From: Oscillospiraceae bacterium
GTDB taxonomy: Bacteria; Bacillota_A; Clostridia; Oscillospirales; JAAYXM01
Direction of reading: 5' to 3'
DNA length: 12,629 bases
NCBI GenBank assembly: GCA_017532355.1
Contig: JAFXJK010000020.1
Span: 1-12,629 of the forward strand
The translations under genes and the position numbers were made by a program. The notes beneath the pieces were generated by a model. The model did not search any database. It was not told the DNA's origin and worked only from the letters and a program-made list of their open reading frames with translations. Below are positions 6,101-11,571 of the stretch, piece after piece; positions within the stretch are counted from its first letter, which is position 1; each line of letters opens with the position of its first letter.

Positions 6101-8961
6101 AGGTCGAATATATACTTTCCTGCTTTGGGAATGTAGATTGCGAGCGCAAGATTTGCAGGTTCTCCCTGTTTTGCTGCGGAAATCGCGTTTGATATAGATA
6201 CACCGGTCTCCAAATGATATGACTCAAGTTTATAGGCGTTTGCAAACTTCCACGGTGCAGTCTTCGTAAGGTCAACAAGCTCATAGCTTGTGATCTTCTG
6301 CGTCTGACGGTCTATAGCTCCGCCTTGCTGACCTCCGGGAACATAGTTCTGACCGAAGAGGTATTCGTAATAGTCCTCGTTCGGACCATTATTTGACGGC
6401 ACTTCGCTCGCAAATCCCTTTGAAAGCTTTATCTTTGTGACGCTCTGACTGATGTTTGCGTCATCTGTGCTTGCTTCGCTCTTCTTGAAATCAGCAAAAG
6501 TAATAAGATATGTTCCTGCCTCGGAGATGTTGACTGAATCAAGTGCTCGGTATTCTTCAATCTTGTTTGATTCGCTCCGGAAAGAAATGTCTTCGCCAAT
6601 CTTATCGGACGGTTTTACTATGCCATTTTCACCGATAAGAGAATCTCCGCCACCGTTTACCTCAAATGTATCGGGGCACTTTGAGAAGTAGATATCCATC
6701 GTGCCGCCGTTTACACGGGTAACACTTCCGAATTCCACGTTGTACTTTCCTGCCTTCGGAACATAAAGAGCAAGAGAAAGGTTTGCGCCGGTGTCAGACG
6801 CGGAAGTTGTCGTATCAACTCTTACGCCGTTTGCAGTATCAAGACCGTAATTTGCAACGCCCGATACGTTTGCAAACTTCCACGGCGCAGATTTTCCACT
6901 GTCAATGTAAGAATAGGTTGTAACCTTTGATGTGTCTGTACCGATAATAGATACGTACTCCGACGAGATTGAGTTCTGTGCAAAAACGTACTCAAACTCG
7001 CCCTTAGTTGCATCTGCTGTCGGTATTTCACCCGCTACATAGTTTTTCGAAACCGTAACGTTTTTCTCTGCAGAAATATTTTCTGTCACGAAAGTTGCAG
7101 AAAGAGAAAGCGTAACTGTGCCAACTTTGAGCGCCGTGACCATTCCGTCAGCTGCAACAGAAACGATGCCTTCCTCTGACGGAGTTACCGTAACGCTCTC
7201 CATCGGAAGAGAAATTACATTGCCTGCCGCCGTTTCTATCTCCCATTTCATCTGCGAAACGTCGCCAACGTAGAGCGTGTCAGGAAAAGCAACCTCGTTT
7301 GCGACAACGCCCGAGTTATCAAGCGCCGTAACCGTAACTTTTGTTTCAACTTCCTTGATGCCATCGGATACCTTGACTTTTATGTCAGTCGTACCGTGGC
7401 CTTTTGCCGTAACAACGCCTGTGTTTGAAACGGAGACAATCTTATCGTTCGCTACTGTGTATGTAGCCGTGCAGTCTTTGGAATCGATGGTTGTTCCGTC
7501 AAAGCGTGTAGCGGTAAAGGTAATATTTGCACTATCACCGTACATAAGCTCAGCATCGGAAATCTCTGCTTCAACGCGGGATATTGCATTATTTTCAGCC
7601 GTGAGCGGAATTAGCTTGATGGCTGACGGATTGCAATAGAGATAGTCTGACGCACTGCTCTCGGCATGCTTTTTGTGGTCTGTGAAAGCTACGAGATAGG
7701 TGCCTGCGCTCTCGGCATCTATGACACCGAGAGTCACATAATCCAACAGTCCGTTTGATTCACGCCAGAAGGATACGTCATCCGCAAGCTTGTCAGAAGC
7801 TTTGAATACTCCCTTCTCAGATGGGATGGCATATTGGATGGAGCCTTTGGTGAACTCCGTGGGGCACTTTGTGAAGTAAACATCACAAAGACCGCCCGTC
7901 GTATAGCCGCGCCCCATAATGTCGAATATGTACTTTCCTGCTTCAGGAATGTAGATTGCGAGCGTAAGATTTGCAGGCTCGCCAACATTCGCTGTTTTAA
8001 TCGAATTTGATATAGAAGTGCCCGTCTCCAGATGATACGACGACAGGTTGTATGCATTTGCAAACTTCCACGGCGAGGTTATGTCAAGGTCAACAATCTC
8101 ATAGCTTGTAACCTTCTGCGTCTGGCGGTCTATGGCTCCGCCTGCATGACCTCCCGGAACATAGTTCTGACCGAAGAGGTATTCGTAATCGCCGGACGCA
8201 TTCTTATATACCTTTGACGGAACTTCATCTGCAAAAGATGTATCTACCGGGGTGAGCTTGATGGCTGACGGATTGCAATAAATCGAGGTTGAGTTGCCCT
8301 GCGTATGCTTTGTGTGTCCTGTGAAGGCTACCAGGTATGTGCCTGCACTCTCGACATTTATAGTGCCAAGGTTCTCATACTGTAACGGTCCTGATGATTC
8401 TGCCCAGAAGGATACGTCATCCGCAAGCTTGTCGGCCGCCTTGAAAACTCCCGTCTCGGACGGGATGGCATAATTTATTGAGTTTATTGTGAAATCATCC
8501 GGGCACTTTGTGAAGTAAACATCACAAAGACCACCCGACGTATAGCCGCGCCCCTTAATGTCGAATTTGTACTTTCCCGCTTCGGGAATGTAGATTGCGA
8601 GCGTAAGATTTGCAGGCTCGCCAACATTCGATTCGGAAATCTGGTTTGATATAGATGAGCCCGTCTCCAAATGATACGACAAGAGGTTGTATGCATTTGC
8701 AAACTTCCACGGCGAGGTTATGTCAAGGTCAACAATCTCATAGCTTGTAACCTTCTGCGTCTGGCGGTCTATGGCTCCGCCTGCATGACCTCCCGGAACA
8801 TAGTTGTGACCAAAAAGGTATTCATACTCACCGTACGCATTCTTGTATACCTTTGACGGAACTTCATCCGCAAACGTCGGGTCTGCCGCAGATACACCTG
8901 TTGCAGGCATCAATGACAGTACCATGCACAACGCGAGAAATAACGCAACTGTCTTTTTCAT
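1..8961 (-). CDS. Giant SLH-anchored, multimodular heparinase II/III-type polysaccharide lyase (3'-truncated by window edge)
   Basis: One uninterrupted frame starts at ATG 8961-8959 and is still open at base 1, giving 2987 residues without a stop. The start is fixed by a strong AGGAGGAG five bases upstream and an immediate signal peptide (MKKTVALFLALCMVLSLMPA...VSA). Domain order by residue: signal peptide 1-25; unknown modules 30-242 and 243-452; Ig-like pair 453-641; modules 642-849 and 850-1057; Ig-like pair 1058-1247; module 1248-1455; Ig-like pair 1456-1642; heparinase II/III-type lyase about 1643-2591; beta-rich region about 2592-2795; putative-Ig domain about 2796-2882; Gly/Pro/Glu/Asp linker 2883-2937; SLH 2938-2987 onward. 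The protein should be secreted by Sec and held on the cell wall by SLH repeats, acting on a uronic-acid-containing polysaccharide outside the cell; the exact substrate cannot be read from the sequence. It lies 128 bases downstream of a beta-mannosidase on the same strand. Domain families are recognised by motif, not by a search. Confidence 0.9.
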   Translation of the reverse strand, partial: MKKTVALFLALCMVLSLMPATGVSAADPTFADEVPSKVYKNAYGEYEYLFGHNYVPGGHAGGAIDRQTQKVTSYEIVDLDITSPWKFANAYNLLSYHLETGSSISNQISESNVGEPANLTLAIYIPEAGKYKFDIKGRGYTSGGLCDVYFTKCPDDFTINSINYAIPSETGVFKAADKLADDVSFWAESSGPLQYENLGTINVESAGTYLVAFTGHTKHTQGNSTSIYCNPSAIKLTPVDTSFADEVPSKVYKNASGDYEYLFGQNYVPGGHAGGAIDRQTQKVTSYEIVDLDITSPWKFANAYNLSSYHLETGTSISNSIKTANVGEPANLTLAIYIPEAGKYIFDIMGRGYTTGGLCDVYFTKCPTEFTKGSIQYAIPSEKGVFKASDKLADDVSFWRESNGLLDYVTLGVIDAESAGTYLVAFTDHKKHAESSASDYLYCNPSAIKLIPLTAENNAISRVEAEISDAELMYGDSANITFTATRFDGTTIDSKDCTATYTVANDKIVSVSNTGVVTAKGHGTTDIKVKVSDGIKEVETKVTVTALDNSGVVANEVAFPDTLYVGDVSQMKWEIETAAGNVISLPMESVTVTPSEEGIVSVAADGMVTALKVGTVTLSLSATFVTENISAEKNVTVSKNYVAGEIPTADATKGEFEYVFAQNSISSEYVSIIGTDTSKVTTYSYIDSGKSAPWKFANVSGVANYGLDTANGVRVDTTTSASDTGANLSLALYVPKAGKYNVEFGSVTRVNGGTMDIYFSKCPDTFEVNGGGDSLIGENGIVKPSDKIGEDISFRSESNKIEEYRALDSVNISEAGTYLITFADFKKSEASTDDANISQSVTKIKLSKGFASEVPSNNGPNEDYYEYLFGQNYVPGGQQGGAIDRQTQKITSYELVDLTKTAPWKFANAYKLESYHLETGVSISNAISAAKQGEPANLALAIYIPKAGKYIFDLVGYGYPSGGICDVYFAKCPDKFTANSINYAIPSETGVFKASDKLADDVSFWRESNGLLPSNTLGIINAESAGTYLVAFTDHTKHANSTSSSIYCNPSSIKLTPFSDETNGVRSVEASIAKTELLNGEETQITWSAKRIDGSDLDPANCQVTYVPAVDGIVEIDENGKVTPIGYGKTEITVTVITSDRKASDVVEVASWETSGVASTEIIAPSEIIATETATLGFKATMNSGNTIDIPMETVTITPSVEGIVEILGNGKIRGLAKGEVLLTLSAEFVSEQISNEVKIVVTSNLLVDEVPTSFGPNKDYYEYTFGTGSLAPERVDAIARDPRNIKKYSDINLKVSAPWKYANLSALASHALDTSSTRCNVDVDKLPNNANLAFALYVPVAGEYVFELRRVGDITGGSLDVYFAKAPEDFVAGSAGGALVSENGPIKESDKIADDISFYAKTKGELPYEVLSIVNVPEPGAYIYAMAGHKALEESEPESGRYLINSISGIKLTPFTEEINGVYKIFAEADKTVLNYGETAQITWDGIIVDQSPVNKANCKVTYMPENTEIVSVDANGVVTAKGHGTTNVVVTVNDGKRTATTTVAIQAIDNTGVVSTDITGFASVTVTGKETFVWRATMNSGNVVKIPMDTVTATFVPDGHAKFENGVVTGISAGETVMTLRANFVGEELEKSIGIKVVPSVRKTEPSYYTYEMRENAQENIKKYTWARNEQKAAISNADAILPNLDKIIAAMVGEGIPRAEMPGTMGDAENLICKYCGKNVNSYPGDLFNCGWVIDIIRDPFKIKCPACSRAFPSNDFGKFYELGLDEHRRFDRMRALEAHRAMLIEKGLLAEEAIAMSAPKEENIAAWYKYYGYGVKGGYLNNDLYPEVERIATLNNGRGLRPGEKVELWGVDDGFGYKPRDLSGNVIKYEGRDLEECHAYVGTYLNWGYSYVIRYGGYLADAYLLTGDIKYGKAGAVLMDRVADLYPTYDVNRNQGNYYALTDGLTGLGHVRGRIHATGDSTGMCRLTDAFFPALYEAEVREAIAENSKKYNLGTDKSSAEAIWDYWEENILIHTYELLRTGRADGNFGMPQATMAMAAIATNREPYTSMMLDWILASNDPKNDVAATSNWLSRNGNVMPTGPLSEEVTIKEGGDFNATMVDDVDRDGFPNEVSFFYNGVRLTNLQNVTEAMAHYTGEKEYNLYTNPKYIALHEAFLKTPLTYSHQPNLGDGLDIAIKGFNLDLGAYKKFFQYTDGYEDIKKQTAILLYISNNNSADKYKYDIYTKDPERLITEIEEYAAEIPKQPSTLLAGYGFAALRDGYKYEGTAAQSVDNQRDMWLFFGRNEGHSQSSIFHLGMDAYGLNIAPDNGYPTWADTSPETLQWNTPSIAHNTVFINEKNVGAGTYINGLPLHFDDSESVKLVDVRHPGASEAASEYRRTLVMVKVDDDSSYGLDFFRITGGNTHTYSFHAQAENATGAEGLNLIKQADEDGNYIGSYAGYDEFYDKSKNDPAVVGDSYYDENPDAEDMKGYWPVGKDPNSPAQWKYETVYPRGYTWLGKVRRDENPAEKFAVEFDIEDYRNYVKNGDKIGLRVTQLNNFTADEVALAAGPKATRSGNKDLPDTFDYMLVKREGENLDSLFTTVYEPYMETRYLENIEDVAVTVDASSEAEPAAGDMVKAVKVTHKSGRVDYVVYASNNKVTYNVGGEFIFRGFVGMVTKNADGEVIDRYVSDGDIVVDKVADIVEYTGKVEDFTRELEEQNFIDITLNEEVEVSELVGKHIYINVEHEIENGVYLIKGAEEIDGGMIRLDIGNVSLIRSYRDSLDFDKGYVYNISRGNTFRIPLTYAEDLNPTFSEVQDGRVSVGSMYNQVITAEGKNGAAVTIEGRTLPRGATFDAATGTFSWKPTTTQVGANHISLTATDEFGRETTVHFTVEVLGSVSGGGGGGGDTPSTDKPDEPEEPTDEPDEPTVEPDEPGTDEPTEGGDVAVADGFVDLDNHAWATDAINYLADEGIIKGTSETTFSPASNITRADYAILLVRAF
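151..315 (-). other. Gly7 and Pro/Glu/Asp-rich wall-spanning linker
   Basis: Residues 2883-2937 begin GSVS, then seven glycines, then repeats of the type DEP/EEP/TDEPDEP and a final EGGDVAVADG. Linkers of this kind sit between enzyme and SLH domains in clostridial surface proteins. Confidence 0.85.
316..576 (-). other. Putative-Ig (He_PIG-like) domain
   Basis: Residues about 2796-2882. LPRGATFDAATGTFSWKP, then QVGANHISLTATDEFGRE and TTVHFTVEV match the usual pattern of this cadherin/Ig-like family (LP.G..FD..TGTFSW.P followed by a conserved strand pair). It probably acts as a spacer. Confidence 0.75.
577..1189 (-). other. Beta-rich region between lyase and putative-Ig domain, function unknown
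   Basis: Residues about 2592-2795. Short Val/Ile-rich strands alternate with charged turns (VKAVKVTHKSGRVDYVVYAS, GEFIFRGFVGMV, EVSELVGKHIYINVEHEI, GGMIRLDIGNVSLIR). Comparable accessory strands often follow lyase domains in surface enzymes. I cannot assign a family. Confidence 0.5.
1190..4035 (-). other. Heparinase II/III-type polysaccharide lyase domain
   Basis: Residues about 1643-2591. The N-terminal half looks like an alpha/alpha toroid, with helical segments such as YGGYLADAYLLTGDIKYGKA, typical of this superfamily. Four cysteines form two CxxC pairs, CKYC (1716/1719) and CPAC (1748/1751). Further conserved-looking stretches are RNQGNYYALTDGLTGLGHVR and GNFGMPQATMAMAAIA. An acidic loop DVDRDGFPNE begins near residue 2107. 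The C-terminal half carries the heparinase II/III-C signature: EGHSQSSIFHLGMDAYG (His2292), IAPDNGYP (Asp2312) and IAHNTVFINEKN (HNTV at 2335-2338). Known relatives cleave heparan sulfate, alginate or related uronans by beta-elimination. Family placement is confident; substrate is not. Confidence 0.82.
4036..4596 (-). other. Ig-like domain pair 3 (Big_2-type), directly before the lyase
   Basis: Residues about 1456-1642. The first domain has EIVSVDANGVVTAKGHGTT. The second has IPMDTVTATFVPDGHAKF followed by NGVVTGISAGETVMTLRA. It links the module array to the catalytic domain. Confidence 0.78.
4597..5220 (-). repeat. Repeat module 5 of 5 (divergent subtype)
   Basis: Residues 1248-1455. Landmarks: VDEVPTSFGPNKDYYEYTFG, APWKYANLSALASHALDTS, NLAFALYVPVAGEYVFEL, GGSLDVYFAKAPEDF, SDKIADDISFYAK, EPGAYIYAM, ISGIKLTPF. 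All three cysteines of the 1/2/4 subtype are missing. It is the copy nearest the lyase. Confidence 0.8.
5221..5790 (-). other. Ig-like domain pair 2 (Big_2-type)
   Basis: Residues 1058-1247. The first domain has GIVEIDENGKVTPIGYGKT. The second has IPMETVTITPSVEGIVEI followed by NGKIRGLAKGEVLLTLSA. Order and boundaries match pairs 1 and 3, so the two-domain pair has been duplicated as a unit. Confidence 0.8.
5791..6414 (-). repeat. Repeat module 4 of 5
   Basis: Residues 850-1057. It is very close to modules 1 and 2: EYLFGQNYVPGGQQGGAIDR, APWKFANAYKLESYHLETG, ICDVYFAKCP, YAIPSETGVFKASDKLADDV, YCNPSSIKLTP. All three conserved cysteines are present. Confidence 0.85.
6415..7038 (-). repeat. Repeat module 3 of 5 (divergent subtype)
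   Basis: Residues 642-849. The core landmarks are kept (EYVFAQN, APWKFANVSG, LSLALYVPKAGKY, GGTMDIYFSKCP, DKIGEDISFRSES, EAGTYLITF, KIKLSKG). The GGAIDRQTQK segment is replaced and two of the three cysteines are lost. It groups with module 5 rather than with modules 1, 2 and 4. Confidence 0.8.
7039..7605 (-). other. Ig-like domain pair 1 (Big_2-type)
   Basis: Residues 453-641 form two domains of about 95 residues. The first ends in the typical bacterial Ig signature IVSVSNTGVVTAKGHGTT followed by DIKVKV. The second has LPMESVTVTP and IVSVAADGMVTALKVGT followed by VTLSLSA. Such domains usually act as rigid spacers in surface proteins. Confidence 0.8.
7606..8235 (-). repeat. Repeat module 2 of 5
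   Basis: Residues 243-452, starting exactly 213 codons after module 1 and nearly identical to it (FADEVPSKVYKNASGDYEYL, PGGHAGGAIDRQTQKVTSYE, CDVYFTKCP, YCNPSAIKL). It shares a perfect 122-bp DNA match with module 1, so the two are a recent tandem duplication or are kept alike by gene conversion. Confidence 0.85.
8045..8166. repeat. 122-bp perfect direct repeat, copy in module 2
   Basis: Second copy of the direct repeat at 8684-8805. Module 4 carries a clearly related but diverged version around 6241-6360. Confidence 0.93.
8236..8874 (-). repeat. Repeat module 1 of 5 (~213 residues, unrecognised beta-sandwich-like family)
   Basis: Residues 30-242. Landmarks in order: FADEVPS, EYLFG.NYVPGG, AIDRQTQK, SPWKFANAYNL, YHLETG, GEPANLTLAIYIPEAGKY, GG.CDVYFTKCP, YAIPSE.GVFKA.DKLADDVSFW, SAGTYLVAF, and IYCNPSAIKLTP. 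The alternation of short hydrophobic stretches with PEAGKY and SAGTYLV turns suggests an all-beta fold such as a carbohydrate-binding module, but I do not recognise a named family. Three cysteines (CDVYFTKC and YCNP) are shared with modules 2 and 4. Confidence 0.85.
8684..8805. repeat. 122-bp perfect direct repeat, copy in module 1
   Basis: Identical over its whole length to 8045-8166, at an offset of 639 bp (213 codons). It covers the part of the module from the IDRQTQK segment to the PWKFANAYNL segment. Confidence 0.93.
8887..8961 (-). other. Sec signal peptide of the giant surface protein
   Basis: Residues 1-25 have two lysines after Met, a hydrophobic core (VALFLALCMVLSLM) and a small-residue cleavage site VSA before Ala-Asp-Pro, so signal peptidase I cleavage after Ala25 or Ala26 is likely. 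Cys12 sits in the middle of the core without a proper lipobox, so a lipoprotein is unlikely. Confidence 0.88.
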
Positions 8962-9089
8962 TTTTTCTCCTCCTACATCCTTTGTTTATATGTTATTGAA
9001 ACTCTTTTCTTTTATAATGCCATATTTATTATTTCAAAACAATTGGATTTTGCACCGATTTTTTATGTAATTTCCGGAAAATTAGGGAA
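8962..9089 (-). promoter_or_regulatory. Intergenic gap upstream of the giant gene, weak promoter candidate
   Basis: These 128 AT-rich bases hold no gene. On the minus strand TTGAAA (9037-9032) and TATAAA (9016-9011) could serve as -35 and -10, but the spacer is only 15 bases, so the assignment is weak. No convincing terminator follows the mannosidase, so read-through from that gene is also possible. Confidence 0.3.
8967..8974 (-). promoter_or_regulatory. Strong ribosome binding site of the giant gene
   Basis: On the minus strand AGGAGGAG is followed by five A residues and then ATG. It is close to the ideal Shine-Dalgarno sequence and decides the start at 8961. Confidence 0.9.
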
Positions 9090-11474
9090 TTATTTATCAA
9101 TATCGTAAACCGACTTAAGACGAAGCTGTGCCGTCAGTTCCTTTGCCGATAGGTCAGTTTTTGCTGTAACTGTGACCGAGCCTCGAGTTATGTCAAAATA
9201 GTTGTCGGAAAGGATGACATCTGCCGAGGCAAAGTCTATCTCGACTGCCTTTGCAAAGAACTCTGCCGTGACGGTTATCTCAACACCGCCGTCAATATCT
9301 TTGATTTCGGCGCAGAGATTCGGGTTTTCCCAGTTGAAATACTTTTCCTTTGTAAAGAGCTGGCATCTTGTTGTGACAAGAGTACCGGAAGCGTCGTAAA
9401 TCTCCGCTACCATATATTCACCGTAAGCATCAGTAACAAACGCCTCATTCATACAGCAAACGTCCTTTGAGGAGAGAGCTGACACGGAGACATCATAGAC
9501 ATCTTCGCGGACAATGGTAAAGTCTCCCTTGCAGACGCGCATCTTTACGCAACCACGGAAGTCCTCCATCGTTTCGTTAGCTATATTGAGCGTGACATAC
9601 CCATCCTCGCGGAAGAGGCCTCCTGCAATAGGCGCGTAGAACTTTCGCGCGGCGTAGTGGAGCGCTTTGTATCTTCCGAAATAGTCAACGCTCGACCACG
9701 AAGCAACGGGCCAGCAATCGTTAAGCTGCCAGTAGATTGAGCCCATACAGATTCCGCGGTTGCGGCGGAAATGCTCGACGCCGTATCTCATCGCCTCTGC
9801 CTGATTGAGCTGGGAAGCATAAATTACGTTCTCAAAGTTTGAGGGGTAGAGGTAATTTTCTGCAATGTAGTTAAATATTTTCTTGTTTCCGCCTTCGCAC
9901 TTCTGATGGTTTTCCATAACGCGAGAAAAGATGTTTTTATCTTTCTCGGGGCAAAATGTGTCGATTGTCTTTACCGACGGGAAGCTTTCAAATCCAAATT
10001 CCGAACAGAAGCGGAATTTGTGGTTTCGGTAGTCCTCAAACGGGAGACTACCGTGCCATACAGCCCAATAGTGCTGATCGCCGCGGCTATCATCGTTCGG
10101 GTCGTAAAAGCCTCCGCCCGACGAGGGGGAACTCGGCCAGTAGAACGTGTCGGGAGCAAACTTTGAGAGAAGGCTCGGGGAAATTCTCTCATAAAGCTCG
10201 AGGTGGTCAAGCTTTTCCGTGTAGTTTTCGCAAGCACCCTCGGTGTTGCAGACGTACCACTCCATCTCGTTGTTTCCGCTTACGATGCCGATGCATGCGC
10301 GGTGAGAAAATCTCTTCATCTGCTCGGTGAACTCTGCTATGTATTCCTCGCGCATCTCATCCGAGAGCCATACGTTTGCGCAGGCTATCATCATATCCTG
10401 CCAAACGAGAAGGCCTGCCCTGTCACACGCATCAAAGAAGTCCTCCGACGGATAATATCCGCCACCCCAGACTCTTATGGTGTTGAAGTTTGCATCAACG
10501 CAAGCATCAATAAGCGCATCTATTTTCTCCTTTGTGATACGGGAGATGATATTGTCCTGCGGAATGTAGTTCGCGCCCATAGAAAAGACCTTTACGCCGT
10601 TTACAACAAAGCAGAATTCATTTCCGTGCTTATCCTTTGCTGTCGAAACGGTGAGCGTGCGAAGACCAACCGTCTTTTTTACCGTATCAATAACCTTGCC
10701 GTTCTCAAGAAGCTCGGCCGTGACTTCGTAAAGCGGTTGCTCGCCATAGCCGCGCGGCCACCAGAGCTTTGGATTTTCTATCGCAATCTCGCCCTCGCCG
10801 TCGGAAAGATTGACGGTCTTTCCGTCGACCGATACCCTGGCCGAGACACCGTTTGCGCTATGCTTTGTCGAAAGTGAGAAAGAAAGAGTTACCTTTCCGT
10901 CCTTATGTATCTGACGGATGAAGAAGTCTTCAATCACGTCAACCTCATACTGATTGAGCGAAACCTCGCCAACGATGCCCATATCGGGAAGTCGTGGACC
11001 CCAGTCCCAGCCCGTCATCCAGAAGCCCTTGCGAAGATGGGAAATTCCCGGAATGCAGACCTTATCGGCAAAGACGTGGTGGCGGCTTTCCATATACCTC
11101 AAATACTCCGTCGGTGAGGAGATTTTGAGAGTAATCTCATTTTCCCCGAGCTTCAACCTCTCGCCAACCTCGAAGGTATAAGTTCTGTGCATATTCTTTG
11201 TACTTGCAAGCTTCTTACCGTTTAAGTATATATCACAGACCGTATCTATCCCAGAAAGGACAAGCTCGTTGTGGTTTGATATTCTTTCCACATCAAACTT
11301 TGCCGTAAACGTACACGGATAGTCAGAGAGCTTTGAATAAGCTTCCTCATTTGTGCCGTAAAACGGATCTTCAATCTTTTTATTTTCAAGGAGCACTCCG
11401 TACATTGAACACGGAACAGTGCACTCAAAATTTCCAAAATTTTGGAAATTCATTAACCAATTTTTTATTTTCAT
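9090..11474 (-). CDS. Beta-mannosidase, glycoside hydrolase family 2
   Basis: The 794-residue product should hydrolyse terminal beta-D-mannosyl residues from oligosaccharides (EC 3.2.1.25). Its length is normal for the family. Motifs in order: N-terminal sugar-binding jelly roll with TVPCSMYGVLLE and DPFYGTNE; TGWDWGPRLPDMGI, characteristic of beta-mannosidases; RVWGGGYYPSEDFFDACDRA followed by GLLVWQDMM; acid/base Glu403 in SGNNEMEW; nucleophile Glu492 in CSEFGFESFPS; and GSIYWQLNDCWPVASWSSVD near the end of the barrel. There is no signal peptide, so it should act in the cytoplasm on imported fragments. I chose ATG 11474 over an in-frame ATG at 11537: GGGG lies eight bases upstream, the family-like sequence begins there, and the longer form would start upstream of the apparent promoter. 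It is transcribed divergently from the AraC gene and precedes the giant lyase on the same strand. Confidence 0.93.
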   Translation of the reverse strand: MKIKNWLMNFQNFGNFECTVPCSMYGVLLENKKIEDPFYGTNEEAYSKLSDYPCTFTAKFDVERISNHNELVLSGIDTVCDIYLNGKKLASTKNMHRTYTFEVGERLKLGENEITLKISSPTEYLRYMESRHHVFADKVCIPGISHLRKGFWMTGWDWGPRLPDMGIVGEVSLNQYEVDVIEDFFIRQIHKDGKVTLSFSLSTKHSANGVSARVSVDGKTVNLSDGEGEIAIENPKLWWPRGYGEQPLYEVTAELLENGKVIDTVKKTVGLRTLTVSTAKDKHGNEFCFVVNGVKVFSMGANYIPQDNIISRITKEKIDALIDACVDANFNTIRVWGGGYYPSEDFFDACDRAGLLVWQDMMIACANVWLSDEMREEYIAEFTEQMKRFSHRACIGIVSGNNEMEWYVCNTEGACENYTEKLDHLELYERISPSLLSKFAPDTFYWPSSPSSGGGFYDPNDDSRGDQHYWAVWHGSLPFEDYRNHKFRFCSEFGFESFPSVKTIDTFCPEKDKNIFSRVMENHQKCEGGNKKIFNYIAENYLYPSNFENVIYASQLNQAEAMRYGVEHFRRNRGICMGSIYWQLNDCWPVASWSSVDYFGRYKALHYAARKFYAPIAGGLFREDGYVTLNIANETMEDFRGCVKMRVCKGDFTIVREDVYDVSVSALSSKDVCCMNEAFVTDAYGEYMVAEIYDASGTLVTTRCQLFTKEKYFNWENPNLCAEIKDIDGGVEITVTAEFFAKAVEIDFASADVILSDNYFDITRGSVTVTAKTDLSAKELTAQLRLKSVYDIDK

Positions 11475-11504
11475 CAGTTTTGCCCCTTTTATAGCTTTGT
11501 CTAG

Positions 11505-11513
11505 ATTATAGCA
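11505..11513 (-). promoter_or_regulatory. Extended -10 promoter of the beta-mannosidase gene
   Basis: On the minus strand TGCTATAAT is a perfect -10 hexamer with the TGn extension. Transcription would start near 11498, about 24 bases before the ATG at 11474. No good -35 exists at the right distance (TTTTCT or TTCTCG), which is typical of a promoter needing an activator such as an AraC protein. Confidence 0.65.
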
Positions 11514-11529
11514 CGCACAGCATTTCGAG

Positions 11530-11565
11530 AAAACCATTGACTTGATGTAAAATATATGGTATTTT
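11530..11565. promoter_or_regulatory. Imperfect dyad, candidate regulator operator
   Basis: AAAACCAT at 11530-11537 faces ATGGTATTTT at 11556-11565, with 18 bases between them. The dyad covers the -35 zone of the mannosidase promoter and both elements of the regulator promoter. An AraC protein here could activate one gene and repress its own. The similarity is short, so this is a hypothesis. Confidence 0.3.
11537..11565 (+). promoter_or_regulatory. Promoter of the AraC-family regulator gene
   Basis: TTGACT at 11537-11542, a 17-base spacer, and TATTTT at 11560-11565 with a TGg extension at 11557-11559. Transcription would start near 11572, giving a leader of only about a dozen bases, essentially the ribosome binding site itself. 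Confidence 0.6.
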
Positions 11566-11571
11566 GATATC

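Noticed and set aside
4597..8874. Regular repeats considered as a CRISPR-like or tandem DNA array
   Set aside because: Repeat length is about 630 bp, in frame and coding, with conserved protein landmarks; there are no short palindromic repeats with unique spacers.
766..9070. Many plus- and minus-strand open frames of 60-120 codons in other frames of the giant gene
   Set aside because: They follow the repeats of the real gene (for example, the matching plus-strand frames at 8032 and 8671 mirror the 122-bp repeat) and lack start signals.
9071..9080. Palindrome TTTCCGGAAA after the beta-mannosidase
   Set aside because: It has a five-base half-site, no loop and no following T-tract, so it is not a convincing terminator.
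10203..10877. 224-codon plus-strand open frame
   Set aside because: It lies fully opposite the beta-mannosidase, whose catalytic motifs prove the minus-strand frame. It has no clear ribosome binding site or recognisable domain.
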